A DNA stretch of 64,000 nucleotides, taken from the NCBI RefSeq assembly GCF_024345415.1, contig NZ_JAGQBB010000001.1:186001-250000 (forward strand). The letters are read 5' to 3'. This document shows, one piece after another, positions 7,716 to 16,296 of the stretch (its first letter is position 1; each line of letters starts with the position of its first letter). Under the pieces are notes generated by a model. That model worked only from the letters and a program-made list of their open reading frames with translations, was not told the DNA's origin and did not search any database. This stretch comes from Synechococcus sp. Tobar12-5m-g. Its GTDB lineage: Bacteria > Cyanobacteriota > Cyanobacteriia > PCC-6307 > Cyanobiaceae. The position numbers and the translations under genes were made by a program.

Positions 7716-9130
7716 CCCCGCAGCCTGACCATCCAGTCCAAGACATTCTTTGCGCGCTTTCCGTAGGGCGGCTGCAGGAACGCCTGGATGGAAGAAACGC
7801 GCCCTTGGCAAAAGATGGGCCGTAGCTTTGAGAAGGTCAGAAATCCCTCAAAACCGTGGTAGTGCCCGATGCCGCTCGCGCCGACGCCACCGAACGGCAG
7901 GTCGTGCTGCCCCACCTGCACGATCGCCTCATTCACGCCAACGCTGCCTGAGAGAATCTCGGTGATGTAGCGCTGGGCGAGTCGCTTGTCGTTGGTGAAC
8001 GGATAGAACGCGAGCGGGCGATCGTGACCGTTGACGTAAGCGATGACCTCTTTCGCTTCTCGATACGGCTTGATCGGTAGGAACGGCCCAAAGATTTCCT
8101 CCTTCATGATCGTCATCTCGTCGGTCACCCCCAGAACGATGTGCGGGGCGAGCTTGCGGCGACGGGCATCGAGTTGCTGGTCGGGCGCCAGGTTGATCAC
8201 GGTCGCTCCGCGCACCTTCGCATCCTCGAGCGTCGCGACGAGCCGATCAAAGGCAGGCTGATCGATGATCGTGGTGTAATCCGGGCCGTTCAGATCGGGA
8301 TAGCGCTCGGCGACGAGCCGCTTGGCATGGGCGACGAACGCGTCGATACTCCCTTCGGGCAAGAGGAGGTAGTCGACATTGACGCACACCTGGCCGGCGT
8401 TCATGCACTTGGCCCAGAGGATGCGCTGGGCGGCCGTCGCCAGAGAAAAGTCGGGGGCGACCACTGCCGGGGCCTTGCCCCCGAGCTCGAGGGTCACCGG
8501 ACAAAGGTTCGCCGCCGCAGAAGCCATCACGGCGCGGCCGACGCCGCTTGAACCGGTGAACAGCATGTGGTCGAACGGAAGCTTCGAGAACTCCGGGCCT
8601 CGTCCGAGATCTTCAAAGAACGCGACCTTCTCGATCGGCAAGTAAAGCGGAAAGACCTCGATCAGCAGGCGCGCGAGGTGGCCGGATCGATCCGACATCT
8701 TCACCATGGCGTGGTTGCCGGCGGCAAGGATGTCGACGAGCGGTCCGAATGATAGAAAGATCGGGAAGTTCCAGGGAACGAGCACGCCCACCACCCCGAG
8801 AGGCTGGGGGACCACACGGTTGCTGGCGCCGGGAAAGATGAGTTGGTCGACCGAACGGCGCTGTGAACGCATCCACTTCGCGAGATGCCTAGTGGCGTCG
8901 CGGATGCCCTGACGCACCGGGAAGAGCTCGAGCAGGCGTGTCTCGGTCGCCGGCCTGACGCCGAAGTCGGCCTGGATGGCCTCGATGATCGCCGCCTCGT
9001 TCTCCTGGAGGAACCGGTGCAGCGCCGCGAGGTGGCCTCTGCGCCGTTCAAGGTCAGGGTACGGATCGGCTCGATGAGCCGCGCGCTGCAGCTTGAGGCA
9101 CTGGCCAAGGGTGAGGGCCGGCGACCCCAT
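7712..9130 (-). CDS. Aldehyde dehydrogenase, coniferyl-aldehyde-dehydrogenase-like
   Basis: NAD(P)-dependent aldehyde dehydrogenase of 472 residues. Signature elements are VPWNFPIFL near residue 118, FTGSSGVGRAVM near 191, the catalytic glutamate in ELGGKAP near 216, the nucleophile in NAGQVCVN near 249 and KEEIFGPFLP near 344. The C-terminal hydrophobic/basic tail resembles long-chain or coniferyl aldehyde dehydrogenases. It follows the iron-type alcohol dehydrogenase by 3 bases, so the pair probably oxidises an alcohol to the acid in two steps. True substrate is unknown. Confidence 0.9.
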   Translation of the reverse strand: MGSPALTLGQCLKLQRAAHRADPYPDLERRRGHLAALHRFLQENEAAIIEAIQADFGVRPATETRLLELFPVRQGIRDATRHLAKWMRSQRRSVDQLIFPGASNRVVPQPLGVVGVLVPWNFPIFLSFGPLVDILAAGNHAMVKMSDRSGHLARLLIEVFPLYLPIEKVAFFEDLGRGPEFSKLPFDHMLFTGSSGVGRAVMASAAANLCPVTLELGGKAPAVVAPDFSLATAAQRILWAKCMNAGQVCVNVDYLLLPEGSIDAFVAHAKRLVAERYPDLNGPDYTTIIDQPAFDRLVATLEDAKVRGATVINLAPDQQLDARRRKLAPHIVLGVTDEMTIMKEEIFGPFLPIKPYREAKEVIAYVNGHDRPLAFYPFTNDKRLAQRYITEILSGSVGVNEAIVQVGQHDLPFGGVGASGIGHYHGFEGFLTFSKLRPIFCQGRVSSIQAFLQPPYGKRAKNVLDWMVRLRG

Positions 9131-9133
9131 GGC

Positions 9134-10309
9134 TCAGACCTCCTCCTTCTCGGGCCTTGCTCCGGCCGCGCGCCGCACGACGGTCGCGCAGTCGGCGGCC
9201 GACATGTACGTCGGCACCGGGTAGGTCCCGTGCGCCTCCGCCAACGCACGCTGCACGATCTCCGGGATGTCGGCGTCGACGATCTGCTCAATCGTTTGAG
9301 GGATGGCGACGCTCGCGTTCAGCTGTCGGATCGCGGCGATCAGACTCTTCGCGAGGGATTGGGGATCGTCGCCGTCTTGGCCGAGCCCGCAGGCGCCCGC
9401 AAACTCAGCCATCCGCGGGGCGGCGCCATCCAAGTAGAAGTCGAGCACATACGGCAGCAGGGTCGCGTTCAGGTATCCGTGCGGGAGGTGGTAGAGCGGG
9501 CCGAGTTGGTGGGCGATCGCGTGGACGTAACCGACGCTCGCCCTGGTGAAAGCCAGGCCAGCGAGGCAGGACGCGACAGCAAGGCTTTGCCGGGCGTCGA
9601 TGTCGTGACCGTCTTGGCAAGCCCTGGGAAGATCGCGAAAGATTGCCCGCGCCGCCGCCACGGACTGGGCTCTCGATGCCGGTGTGGCGAGCGTCGAGAG
9701 GTCCGACTCAATCGCATGGGTGAGTGCATCCATGCCCGTGGCTGCGGTCACGTGCGGAGGCAGGCCGACCATGAGGTTCGGATCGAGCGCGATCGCCACT
9801 GGAACGAGCTGGTTGTCGACGATGGCGAATTTCCGCCCCGCCCCCGGATCAGAGACGACGGAAGCGATCGTCACCTCCGAACCACTGCCCGCGGTGGTCG
9901 GAACAGCAAAGAACGGCAAGACGAGGTCGCGGACCTTGAAGTAGCCATCCAGGTCCTCCGGAGGGCGGCCGCTCGCATGGCACGCGATCATCGCCTTCGC
10001 GGCATCGATCGGCGAGCCGCCGCCGACAGCAAGCACCGCTGTCGCCCCCGAAGCGCGGAGCATCTCGATCCCCGCCATGATCATGGCGATGGTCGGATCC
10101 GGCTCGACCTCCGAAAACACCGTCACCGCAAGGCCAGCCTGCTTCAAGGCGTTCAACAGCGGGGCGACGACCTCGAGCTCCAGGAGCACACGATCGGTCA
10201 CGACGAGGACGGACCGAGCGCCACGATCGGCGATCAATCGAGCGAGCTCAAGCGATGAACCCGGCCCTGTCAGCATGAACGGCGTCGGCGCAGGCACGAG
10301 GCGAGCCAC
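9134..10309 (-). CDS. Iron-containing alcohol dehydrogenase
   Basis: Protein of 391 residues of the group III iron-type alcohol dehydrogenase family. It shows the GGGSPIDAAKA nucleotide-binding motif near residue 96, VPTTAGSGSEVT near 137, and metal ligands in TGMDALTHAIES near 188 and GYVHAIAHQLG near 257. A further His lies in YHLPHGYLNA near 271. The start is taken as GTG 10309; ATG 10276 is an alternative. It is the first gene of a two-gene unit with the aldehyde dehydrogenase downstream. No regulator gene is adjacent. The preferred substrate cannot be read from sequence. Confidence 0.9.
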   Translation of the reverse strand: MARLVPAPTPFMLTGPGSSLELARLIADRGARSVLVVTDRVLLELEVVAPLLNALKQAGLAVTVFSEVEPDPTIAMIMAGIEMLRASGATAVLAVGGGSPIDAAKAMIACHASGRPPEDLDGYFKVRDLVLPFFAVPTTAGSGSEVTIASVVSDPGAGRKFAIVDNQLVPVAIALDPNLMVGLPPHVTAATGMDALTHAIESDLSTLATPASRAQSVAAARAIFRDLPRACQDGHDIDARQSLAVASCLAGLAFTRASVGYVHAIAHQLGPLYHLPHGYLNATLLPYVLDFYLDGAAPRMAEFAGACGLGQDGDDPQSLAKSLIAAIRQLNASVAIPQTIEQIVDADIPEIVQRALAEAHGTYPVPTYMSAADCATVVRRAAGARPEKEEV

Positions 10310-10782
10310 GACGCCGAGGGCGCGGAGCGGAGACGGGCGAGCAGATGCTTCATCTCATCAACCTACTCTTTCTGGATGGGTGTCACCAAACAGAACAAAA
10401 CAGTCCAATCTGCTTTCGTGGGCAATGGATGATACTTGCTGCAGCCTTCAATCACTGAATTTGGGCCAGCATGGTTCAAGGCTTGCACAAAGGTACACCG
10501 TAGAGAACCCCAAGCACTGCTTGTGGCTTGGTAAAGCGTTGGTCTGAGGCTGCATTGCTGTCAAGAGACTTTACTGGGTTATTTGAGGCTAGCAACAAAG
10601 CAATTCTGAGAGCTTTCCCCTATCTTCCCATCCTGCACTAAATCACGTCGATTCGTGGGTGCTTTCGATATTTGCATTTCGCGGCGCATGCCATTGGCTT
10701 ATTCGGGCTGATCTAACATGCTGCTCTCTAGAATGATGTTCGGACGGACTCGAATGAAGAAGCCCCATCATCCCAGGGAGAC
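10310..10782. other. Gene-free stretch
   Basis: About 470 bases, visibly less GC-rich than neighbouring genes, with no convincing coding frame. A 6-base inverted repeat CCAAGC/GCTTGG with a 10-base spacer lies near 10510-10535. It presumably holds promoters for the leftward alcohol dehydrogenase operon and the rightward broken gene. Confidence 0.5.
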
Positions 10783-11717
10783 ATGGCCTTCACCAGGCCA
10801 TTGATGCTGCTTTTGGCTTTGGCGCTCACGCCTGCAGCAAATGCCAGCCCCATCCCGGCAAACCTGAGCCAGTCCCTGACTCTCCCCAGGGCATCGCCCC
10901 CCCCCCCCCGCTCACGGCCCAGGCAGAACCGCAACGCGACCAAGCGATCCCAGCGTCGACTGACGGGCCGAGCGAGGTTGATGCCACGGCGGAACTGGCC
11001 AAGCAAGCACAGAACCCAATCGCGAATCTGATCAGCTTGCCCCTTCAGAACAACACCATTTTCGGCGCTGGTCCGCAGGGAGAGCGCACCTTGAATGTGC
11101 TCAACATCCAGCCTGTGATTCAGGTGCCTCTCAGCAAGGATTGATTGCTGATCACCCGCACCATCGTTCCCGTCATCAATCAACCCACCTCGCCTACTGG
11201 ACGTGAGAGCCTATTCGGCATGGGTGACATCAACCCCCAATTCTATTTCAGCCCGCGAACCAGAAGCCCGATCACCTGGGGCGTTGGCCCCACCTTTGTT
11301 CTACTGAAGGCAACTCTAGAGGTGTTGGGTCAGGGACAATGGAGTGCCGGGCCAGCAGCGGTGGTGGTTGTTACCACCAAGCACATGGTGTTCGGGGCGG
11401 TGGGGAACACTATCTGGTCCTTTGCCGGTTCAAGCGATAGGGAGAATGTCAACCAGATGCTCGTTCAACCATGCATCAATGACAACCTGTCCAAGGGCTG
11501 GTATCTGGTGAGTGCGCCGATCATCACTGCGAACTGGGAAGCGGCATCGGGGGATGAGCAATGGACGGTACCGATTGGAGGTGGCTTCGGCCGGGTGTTC
11601 GCGATCGGCGATGAAAAAGTGAACGCATCGGTGCAGGCCTTCTGGAATGTCGTCAGACCAGACAATGCCGGAGACTGGAGCCATAGGGCACAGTTTCAAT
11701 TCCTTTTCCCGAGATAG
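10783..11717 (+). pseudogene. Broken secreted/outer-membrane transporter-like gene
   Basis: The first reading frame begins MAFTRPLMLLLALAL, a good signal peptide ending near NASP. At a run of 13 C (10897-10909) the frame must shift to continue into an acidic segment ending TAELAKQAQNPIANLIS, then FGAGPQGERTLNVLNIQPVIQVPLSKD. That frame then meets TGA at 11142-11144, followed directly by LLITRTIVPVINQP. In family members a Trp is expected at the stop, so TGG to TGA is likely. The remainder (to 11717) is a beta-rich domain ending FQFLFPR, compatible with an outer-membrane beta-barrel end. Two lesions suggest a pseudogene. A phase-variable gene or sequencing error at the C-run cannot be excluded. 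Confidence 0.75.
10897..10909 (+). repeat. Homopolymer of 13 C inside a coding region
   Basis: An uninterrupted 13-base C tract lies at the point where the reading frame of the 10783-11717 gene must change. Such tracts are prone to slippage in replication and to sequencing error. Confidence 0.9.
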
Positions 11718-12094
11718 GCTCAGATTCAGTGTTGCTCCGAGAGTTGACAATGAAAGTGGATGACCCGCGCATGTCAACTCCTCAACGACGCCATCCACCT
11801 GAGCCGACCCGAGGGGATCTCTTTAACATCGTGACTTGCTTGAAGCCAGGTGATACCGATCCTTACCAGCCAATTCACATTTGGGCCGACAGCACTAAAT
11901 AGCCAATCCCACAACTTCAAGGATGTGGTGAAAGGCAACCGGAAAGGGGGTTTCTCAGCTGCCCCCCCCCTGATGATCGGTAGTGAGATCCAGTTGTTGC
12001 CGCTCTTGTCATTACCCACGGGATGACACATTGGGCCAAGCCTGCGTCTTTGGCCAGCACAGGCTGAGAGTGCTCTGCACTTTGGTACCACTGC
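11718..12094. other. Gene-free stretch with a second C-tract
   Basis: About 375 bases between the broken transporter gene and the short sigma factor. A 105-codon frame on the minus strand has no recognisable domain and I do not support it. A run of 9 C lies at 11962-11970. Nothing else stands out. Confidence 0.45.
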
Positions 12095-12583
12095 TCAGGA
12101 ATCTGGCTGCAGTGCGATCACCATGACCGAGCAGGCGTCCTGAATCTCCCGCCATCGCTCAGCTGTGATGCCCAGCCTCTCCGGCACCGCATGGGGCGGC
12201 AGCCTCTCCCGCAAGAGCTTCTGCCCACTGGGGTAGAGGTCCCTCCAAGAGGGTGGAACCTTGATCGCAAAGCCGTGGTCCCTCAGGTCGTGCGTGATCT
12301 CGCCGTTGGCGTAGGTGCGGGCGTAGGGGCGAAACGAGCGCCCGCCCGTGCCATTGAAGCGAGCCCCCGCCTTGAGCAGCCCGATCACCGCGAGCTGGCG
12401 CAGATCATCGAAGGGATGGGTGGTTCGCCGGGCGAAGTTGCCGGCGATCGTGTCCGCCAGATCCAGATGCGCCAGCGCCAAGGCATGGGCAGCGGCATGG
12501 GGATGGACGGGCCGCAGGGGCCCGGGGATGGTGGTGATACACCCCCGTTCCGCAGCCCACATCGAGGCCACGGTTGGCTTCAT
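12095..12583 (-). CDS. Short sigma-70 family factor, group 3-like, lacking region 4
   Basis: Protein of 162 residues. Region 2 is recognisable from about 55 to 115: DDLRQLAVIGLLKAGARF, then FRPYARTYANGEITHDLRD and GFAIKVPPSWRDLY, which matches the pattern of cyanobacterial SigF-type factors. Region 3 follows (PERLGITAERWREIQDACS). The protein ends there, with no region 4 for the -35 element. A partial paralogue at 4709-4948 ends at the same position, so the short form may be the normal form in this lineage. It starts 16 bases after the methyltransferase stop and may be co-transcribed. Function as a true sigma factor is uncertain. Confidence 0.7.
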   Translation of the reverse strand: MKPTVASMWAAERGCITTIPGPLRPVHPHAAAHALALAHLDLADTIAGNFARRTTHPFDDLRQLAVIGLLKAGARFNGTGGRSFRPYARTYANGEITHDLRDHGFAIKVPPSWRDLYPSGQKLLRERLPPHAVPERLGITAERWREIQDACSVMVIALQPDS

Positions 12584-12599
12584 GGCCGGCTGTGACCCC

Positions 12600-13385
12600 T
12601 CAAAGCTTGCGGCCCCAGCAGATCAGCATCAGCACGCCGGCATAGGCCTCACTGCGGCGGTAGGCCTCGAGCCAGGCGAGAGCCTCGGGATGCTCGGCCG
12701 CGAGCTTGCGGGCGTTGGCATCGATCTCGAACAGGAGGTCGGATTCGGCGAAGCCGTGGGTTGGCAACCACAACGCCTCGCGCTGGAGCTCGACAACCCC
12801 GGCCATGCTGAGCAGACTCGGCAGCTCGCGGCCGATCCAGGGGTTCTGGAAGGTGCGGATCCAGTCGTGCTGGATCCGCTCACTCAGGGGGGAGTGGCTG
12901 CCGCCCAGTAGGAAGGTGCCCCAGTCGGGCTCGGCGCAGAGCACCACCCCGCCACTGCGGCAGACCCGGGCCATCTCGCCGACGACCTTGCCAGGCCCGG
13001 CGATGTGCTGGAGGGCACGGTCGATCCGGACCGCAGCAAAACTGCCATCCGCGAACGGCAGGGCTGCGGCATCGGCCACCTGAAACGCGCAGCCGGTGCC
13101 TGCGTGGCGCTGCTGCGCAGCGGCGATCAGGGTGCGGCTGAGGTCGACACCGACGGCCCGGGCACCGCCCGCCTGGATCCGCCCCACATCATCGCCGAGG
13201 CCGCAGGCCACGTCGAGGACTGAGCTTCCTGGTTCAAGGCCGAGCGCGGCTTGGGCTCGGGCCTTGTAGGCCCGGCCGGCGGTCATCGCCTGGAGCGCGT
13301 CAAGACAACGCAGGATCTTGCCTGGGGCGGTTGTGTCGACATCCCGGAAGCCGACCGAGAGCAGGTCTGGGGGGCTCTCAGCCAT
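12600..13385 (-). CDS. Class I SAM-dependent methyltransferase
   Basis: Protein of 261 residues with a Rossmann-type methyltransferase core. Motif I is VLDVACGLGDD near residue 57, the acidic motif II is GVDLSRTL near 79, and a UbiE-like segment ADAAALPFADGSFAAVRIDR lies near 104-123. Motif IV-like VVLCAEPDWG is near 146. The C-terminal half (TFQNPWIGRELPSLL) is of the kind seen in small-molecule methyltransferases. Start ATG 13385. It lies upstream of the short sigma factor on the same strand. Substrate unknown. Confidence 0.8.
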   Translation of the reverse strand: MAESPPDLLSVGFRDVDTTAPGKILRCLDALQAMTAGRAYKARAQAALGLEPGSSVLDVACGLGDDVGRIQAGGARAVGVDLSRTLIAAAQQRHAGTGCAFQVADAAALPFADGSFAAVRIDRALQHIAGPGKVVGEMARVCRSGGVVLCAEPDWGTFLLGGSHSPLSERIQHDWIRTFQNPWIGRELPSLLSMAGVVELQREALWLPTHGFAESDLLFEIDANARKLAAEHPEALAWLEAYRRSEAYAGVLMLICWGRKL

Positions 13386-13410
13386 GGCTCATCCGCTGCT
13401 GGCCTTCACG

Positions 13411-13893
13411 CTAGCCAGCAGCCCCTGCGATCCCGACTGGAGGTTGGCTCATGCCAAGCATCACGTTGCCCTTGATCCTCACCTGCACCCAGCGCGCCAG
13501 GGGAACCAGCGACATCGTCAAGAGCTTCGAGAGGAAGCCGGGCAGCACCGTGGCCTGACGGCCCAGGGCATCGAGGATCGGCTGGGCGATGGCATCGGGC
13601 TGGAGCGCCGTCCCCAGCCGTTGTCCCGCCCGGGCCGCGAAGCCGCTGTGGGTCGGGCCCGGCGCTGCAGCCAGAACATCCACTCCGTCCTGTTGCAGTT
13701 CCAGCTGCAACGCCTCCGCCAGGCTCTGCACATGGGCCTTGGTGGCCGCGTCATGGGCCGCATAGGGCATCCCCTGAAAGGCAGCGATCGAACTGAGCAG
13801 CACCAGGCCGCCCCGGCCCCGCTGCCGGAAGCGGCGCCCGAAGTGAGAGCAGGCGCAGAGCATCGCCCGGCAGTTGACCATCAGCATCTCCAC
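13411..13893 (-). pseudogene. Truncated short-chain dehydrogenase remnant
   Basis: About 160 codons match the C-terminal two thirds of an SDR enzyme: MVNCRAMLCACSHFGRR, GLVLLSSIAAFQGMPYAA, DAATKAHVQSLAEALQLEL and AAAPGPTHSGF. The N-terminal Rossmann half with TGxxxGIG and NAG is absent; upstream sequence belongs to another frame and gene. At the active site, where YxxxK is expected, the text reads DAATK, so the catalytic Tyr appears replaced by Asp. The C-terminal end (FLSKLLTMSLVP) is preserved. Truncation plus loss of the catalytic residue indicates a dead gene. Confidence 0.75.
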
Positions 13894-14129
13894 CTCGACG
13901 GGCCCGGCACGCCGAGGATGCGCACCTGGGAGAGGCGAAAACTGCCGGCCACGGGCTGGGTGTCCTCAGTCGTGGCGGGGCTGGGCGATTCCGCCGCCAG
14001 GCCCGGCTCGGCCAGCACCAGCACCAGCACCAGCACGGCCAGGGCACCTGGAACGGCTCTGGCACGGCTGGGTGCGGAGTGCTCCACGCTGGCTGGCCCG
14101 GAAACGGCCAGCCTGGCCAACGGGGCCAT
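13881..14129 (-). pseudogene. Signal-peptide fragment fused to the SDR remnant
   Basis: An 82-codon frame begins MAPLARLAVSG and contains a hydrophobic export segment (GALAVLVLVLVLAEPGLAAE), then about 30 polar residues reading RLSQVRILGVPGP. There the sequence runs into the SDR remnant in another frame. It looks like the N-terminus of an exported protein whose remainder was deleted when the two were joined. The (CCAGCA)x4 tandem near 14014-14040 encodes the Leu-Val repeat. It lies just downstream of the TauE-like gene. Confidence 0.45.
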
Positions 14130-14190
14130 CGCTCTCTGGGATGCTCAGCCCGTTCGGTTCATCCAGGCAGCCCGCCGTGGGGCACCGCCC

Positions 14191-14973
14191 TCATGTCCTG
14201 AAGAAATACACCAAAGCCACCGCCACCCCAACCACCACGACGATGGCCCGCAGGGTGGCAGCGGGGACCCGGCCCGCCACCTTGCCCCCCAGGACGCCGC
14301 CGACGATGGCGCCGATCGCCATCACCGCCGCCAGGCCCCAGGCCACCTGACCGGAGAACAGGAAGAAGGCGGCGGCGGTGAGGTTGGCGGCGAACGACAC
14401 GGCCTGCTTGAGGCCGTTGAGACGGGTGAGGGTGTCATCGAGGCTGAGGGCCAGCACCGCCAGCACGATCACGCTCAGCCCGCCGCCGAAGAAGCCCCCG
14501 TACACGGCCGCCAGGAACACCGGCCCCACGGCCCATCGCTCCGATGGCTTGCGTCCGTGCCGCTCAGACCGGCGCTGAAGCCAGCGGCGCACGGGCTCCT
14601 GCACCGCCAGCAGCGCCGAGGCGAACAGGATCAGGAACGGCACCAGCTGCGTGAACAACCCCTCGCCGGTCTTCAGCAGCAGCCAGCCGCCCACCAGGCC
14701 ACCCAGGGCGGCGGCTGGCAGCAGCAGCAGCAACCGCTGCCGCTGCCGCTGGCCCAGGAGTTCCCGGCTCTGGGCCCTGGTTGCCCCCAGATAGCCCGGC
14801 ACCAGGGCCACGGTGTTGGTCACGTTGGCCATCACCGCCGGCAGGCCGATGGCTGTGAGGGCAGGAAAGCTCAGCAGCGAACCGCCCCCGGCAAGGGCAT
14901 TGATCCCTCCGGCGGCGATGGCCGCCAGGCCCGCCCAGGCGGCCTGGATCTCGAAGGGCAGGGGGCCGCTCAT
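14191..14973 (-). CDS. TauE/SafE family sulfite/organic-anion exporter
   Basis: Integral membrane protein of 260 residues with the typical duplicated family pattern. The first half carries [19 protein letters not shown] near residue 20 and [14 protein letters not shown] near 49. The second half carries [16 protein letters not shown] near 157 and [17 protein letters not shown] near 184. About eight hydrophobic helices are visible. Family members export sulfite, sulfoacetate or related anions, but the substrate here is unknown. Two arylsulfatases lie about 10 kb to the right; a link through released sulfur compounds is only speculation. Confidence 0.88.
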   Translation of the reverse strand: MSGPLPFEIQAAWAGLAAIAAGGINALAGGGSLLSFPALTAIGLPAVMANVTNTVALVPGYLGATRAQSRELLGQRQRQRLLLLLPAAALGGLVGGWLLLKTGEGLFTQLVPFLILFASALLAVQEPVRRWLQRRSERHGRKPSERWAVGPVFLAAVYGGFFGGGLSVIVLAVLALSLDDTLTRLNGLKQAVSFAANLTAAAFFLFSGQVAWGLAAVMAIGAIVGGVLGGKVAGRVPAATLRAIVVVVGVAVALVYFFRT

Positions 14974-15067
14974 CGACCGATGGGGGCGCTCAAGAACCGG
15001 TGCGCTGGGGTGCGTTCACCATCCCAGGACGCTGCTTGCGCTGTCGATCCGTGCCGCTACAGACTGT

Positions 15068-15787
15068 TCAGCGGGGTTCACTGGGGTTCACTGGAGAGTC
15101 CGCTTCAGCGGGGGTCAGCCCGTAGGGCTCCGCGTCCGCCGGCAAGGTCACCCCAAGCCGCTCACGCCAGGCAGCCACCGGCAGCTCCCAGCCCTCCTCC
15201 CAGCGGGCGGTGGCGAAGGGGAACGCGGTGAAGCCGATGGTGACGCCGTGGCTGATGGCTCGGCTCAGGGTTGCGTAGCCGTCCAGCCGGAGGCGGAATC
15301 CGGCGATCTGCGCCGCATGGGTCAGGCTCACGTAGGCGGGAAAGCCGATCTGGGTGGCGGTGATCGCCAGCACCCCGTTCTCCCCGGCCGCTGAGGTGCC
15401 GAAGCCGCTGACCACATGGTGCAGGTCATGGGTGGTGGCGATCCGCTGGGTGAGCCAGCGGCCTTCGGTATCGATCGGCCGTGGGCGGAAGAAGGCGGGG
15501 TCGTAGTTGAGGCGCCGGATCAGGGCGGCGTAGGTGTGGCCCAGGCTCCCCTCCGGCAGCGCCGAGAGCCGATCCAGGTCGGGTTGGAGTGGGGGATAGC
15601 GGCTGTCCAGCAGCTCCGCCCCGCCCGGCAGGGCCCTGAAGCGGGCGAGGCAGGCGTCCATCTGGGGTGTGTCCAGGAAGCTGTCCACCAGATCGGCGAT
15701 CCTGGTGAGATCCCCCTGGCTGCGCCCCACCGCGATCAGCTGGCGGGCCTGCCCCAGGGCCTGCAGGGACTGCTGGAAGCGGGTCAT
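15068..15787 (-). CDS. Coq4-like protein (first copy)
   Basis: Protein of 239 residues of the Coq4 family. The family zinc-site pattern HDxxHx11E is exact: HDLHHVVSG near residue 118 with the Glu of AAGENG eleven residues on. The preceding PEGSLGHTY motif near 78 is also typical. A C-terminal RWEEGWELPVAAWRERLG segment is shared with the second copy at 27984-28682. In mitochondria and some bacteria Coq4 acts in ubiquinone synthesis (C1 decarboxylation/hydroxylation). Cyanobacteria make plastoquinone, so the role here is open. Neighbouring genes do not suggest a pathway. Confidence 0.85.
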   Translation of the reverse strand: MTRFQQSLQALGQARQLIAVGRSQGDLTRIADLVDSFLDTPQMDACLARFRALPGGAELLDSRYPPLQPDLDRLSALPEGSLGHTYAALIRRLNYDPAFFRPRPIDTEGRWLTQRIATTHDLHHVVSGFGTSAAGENGVLAITATQIGFPAYVSLTHAAQIAGFRLRLDGYATLSRAISHGVTIGFTAFPFATARWEEGWELPVAAWRERLGVTLPADAEPYGLTPAEADSPVNPSEPR

Positions 15788-15850
15788 GGCAGACGTTGAG
15801 GCGGTGGAGGGAACTTAGGTCTGCTGGCTCCAGCTGCCCGTCGGATGTTG

Positions 15851-16273
15851 TCACCTGTGTCTTGAGACATCGAGGGGCCTGATGTCGCCTGCGCCGGTGT
15901 ATCGACGCACCACCTGGTGAAGTCCGGCGTCCGATCCGCAACGCCTGGCCTTCCCAGCCCCGTTGACCAGGATCCGCGCCCACTCCGCGATCACCATCGG
16001 CGCGCCTGCGGCCCGACCCCTCCGCTCCAGAACGCGCAGCGAGAGCAGGCCGCTGCCGAGCCGGGAGCCCAGCCAACCGGCGATCGACACCCTGATCAGC
16101 AGGGGCACGATTTCCGCTGGCAGTGGACGCCGACTCATCGGCACACCGCCCAGGGAGCTGAACAGGATGAAGGTCACGCTGGTGCCGCCCGCCCGCCCGG
16201 CGGCGGAATGGAGAAAGCCAATCACCCCCACCAAGGGCTGGAGGCCGAAGGCACTGGGATCCATGCCGCTCAT
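15851..16273 (-). CDS. Hypothetical protein, weak support
   Basis: A frame of 140 codons starting MSGMDPSAFGLQPLVG. Two mildly hydrophobic segments are seen (PLVGVIGFLHSAAG and PLLIRVSIAGWLGSRLG), followed by a basic middle and a polar end. No domain is recognised and no ribosome site stands out. It lies between a Coq4-like gene and a frameshifted gene, in a region with several dead genes, so it may be a remnant. Confidence 0.35.
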   Translation of the reverse strand: MSGMDPSAFGLQPLVGVIGFLHSAAGRAGGTSVTFILFSSLGGVPMSRRPLPAEIVPLLIRVSIAGWLGSRLGSGLLSLRVLERRGRAAGAPMVIAEWARILVNGAGKARRCGSDAGLHQVVRRYTGAGDIRPLDVSRHR

Positions 16274-16296
16274 CTGAACGCCCCCTCAGGCGGCCC

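Noticed and set aside
11774-12091. 105-codon minus-strand frame after the short sigma gene
   Set aside because: Contains a 9-C tract and no recognised domain; start context is poor.
14014-14040. (CCAGCA)x4 tandem repeat
   Set aside because: It lies in the signal-peptide fragment and simply encodes a Leu-Val run; too short to call a regulated repeat.
13318-15231. Long plus-strand frame over the TauE-like and SDR-remnant region
   Set aside because: The product is low-complexity, Gln/His/Pro/Arg-rich and overlaps a clear TauE/SafE gene.
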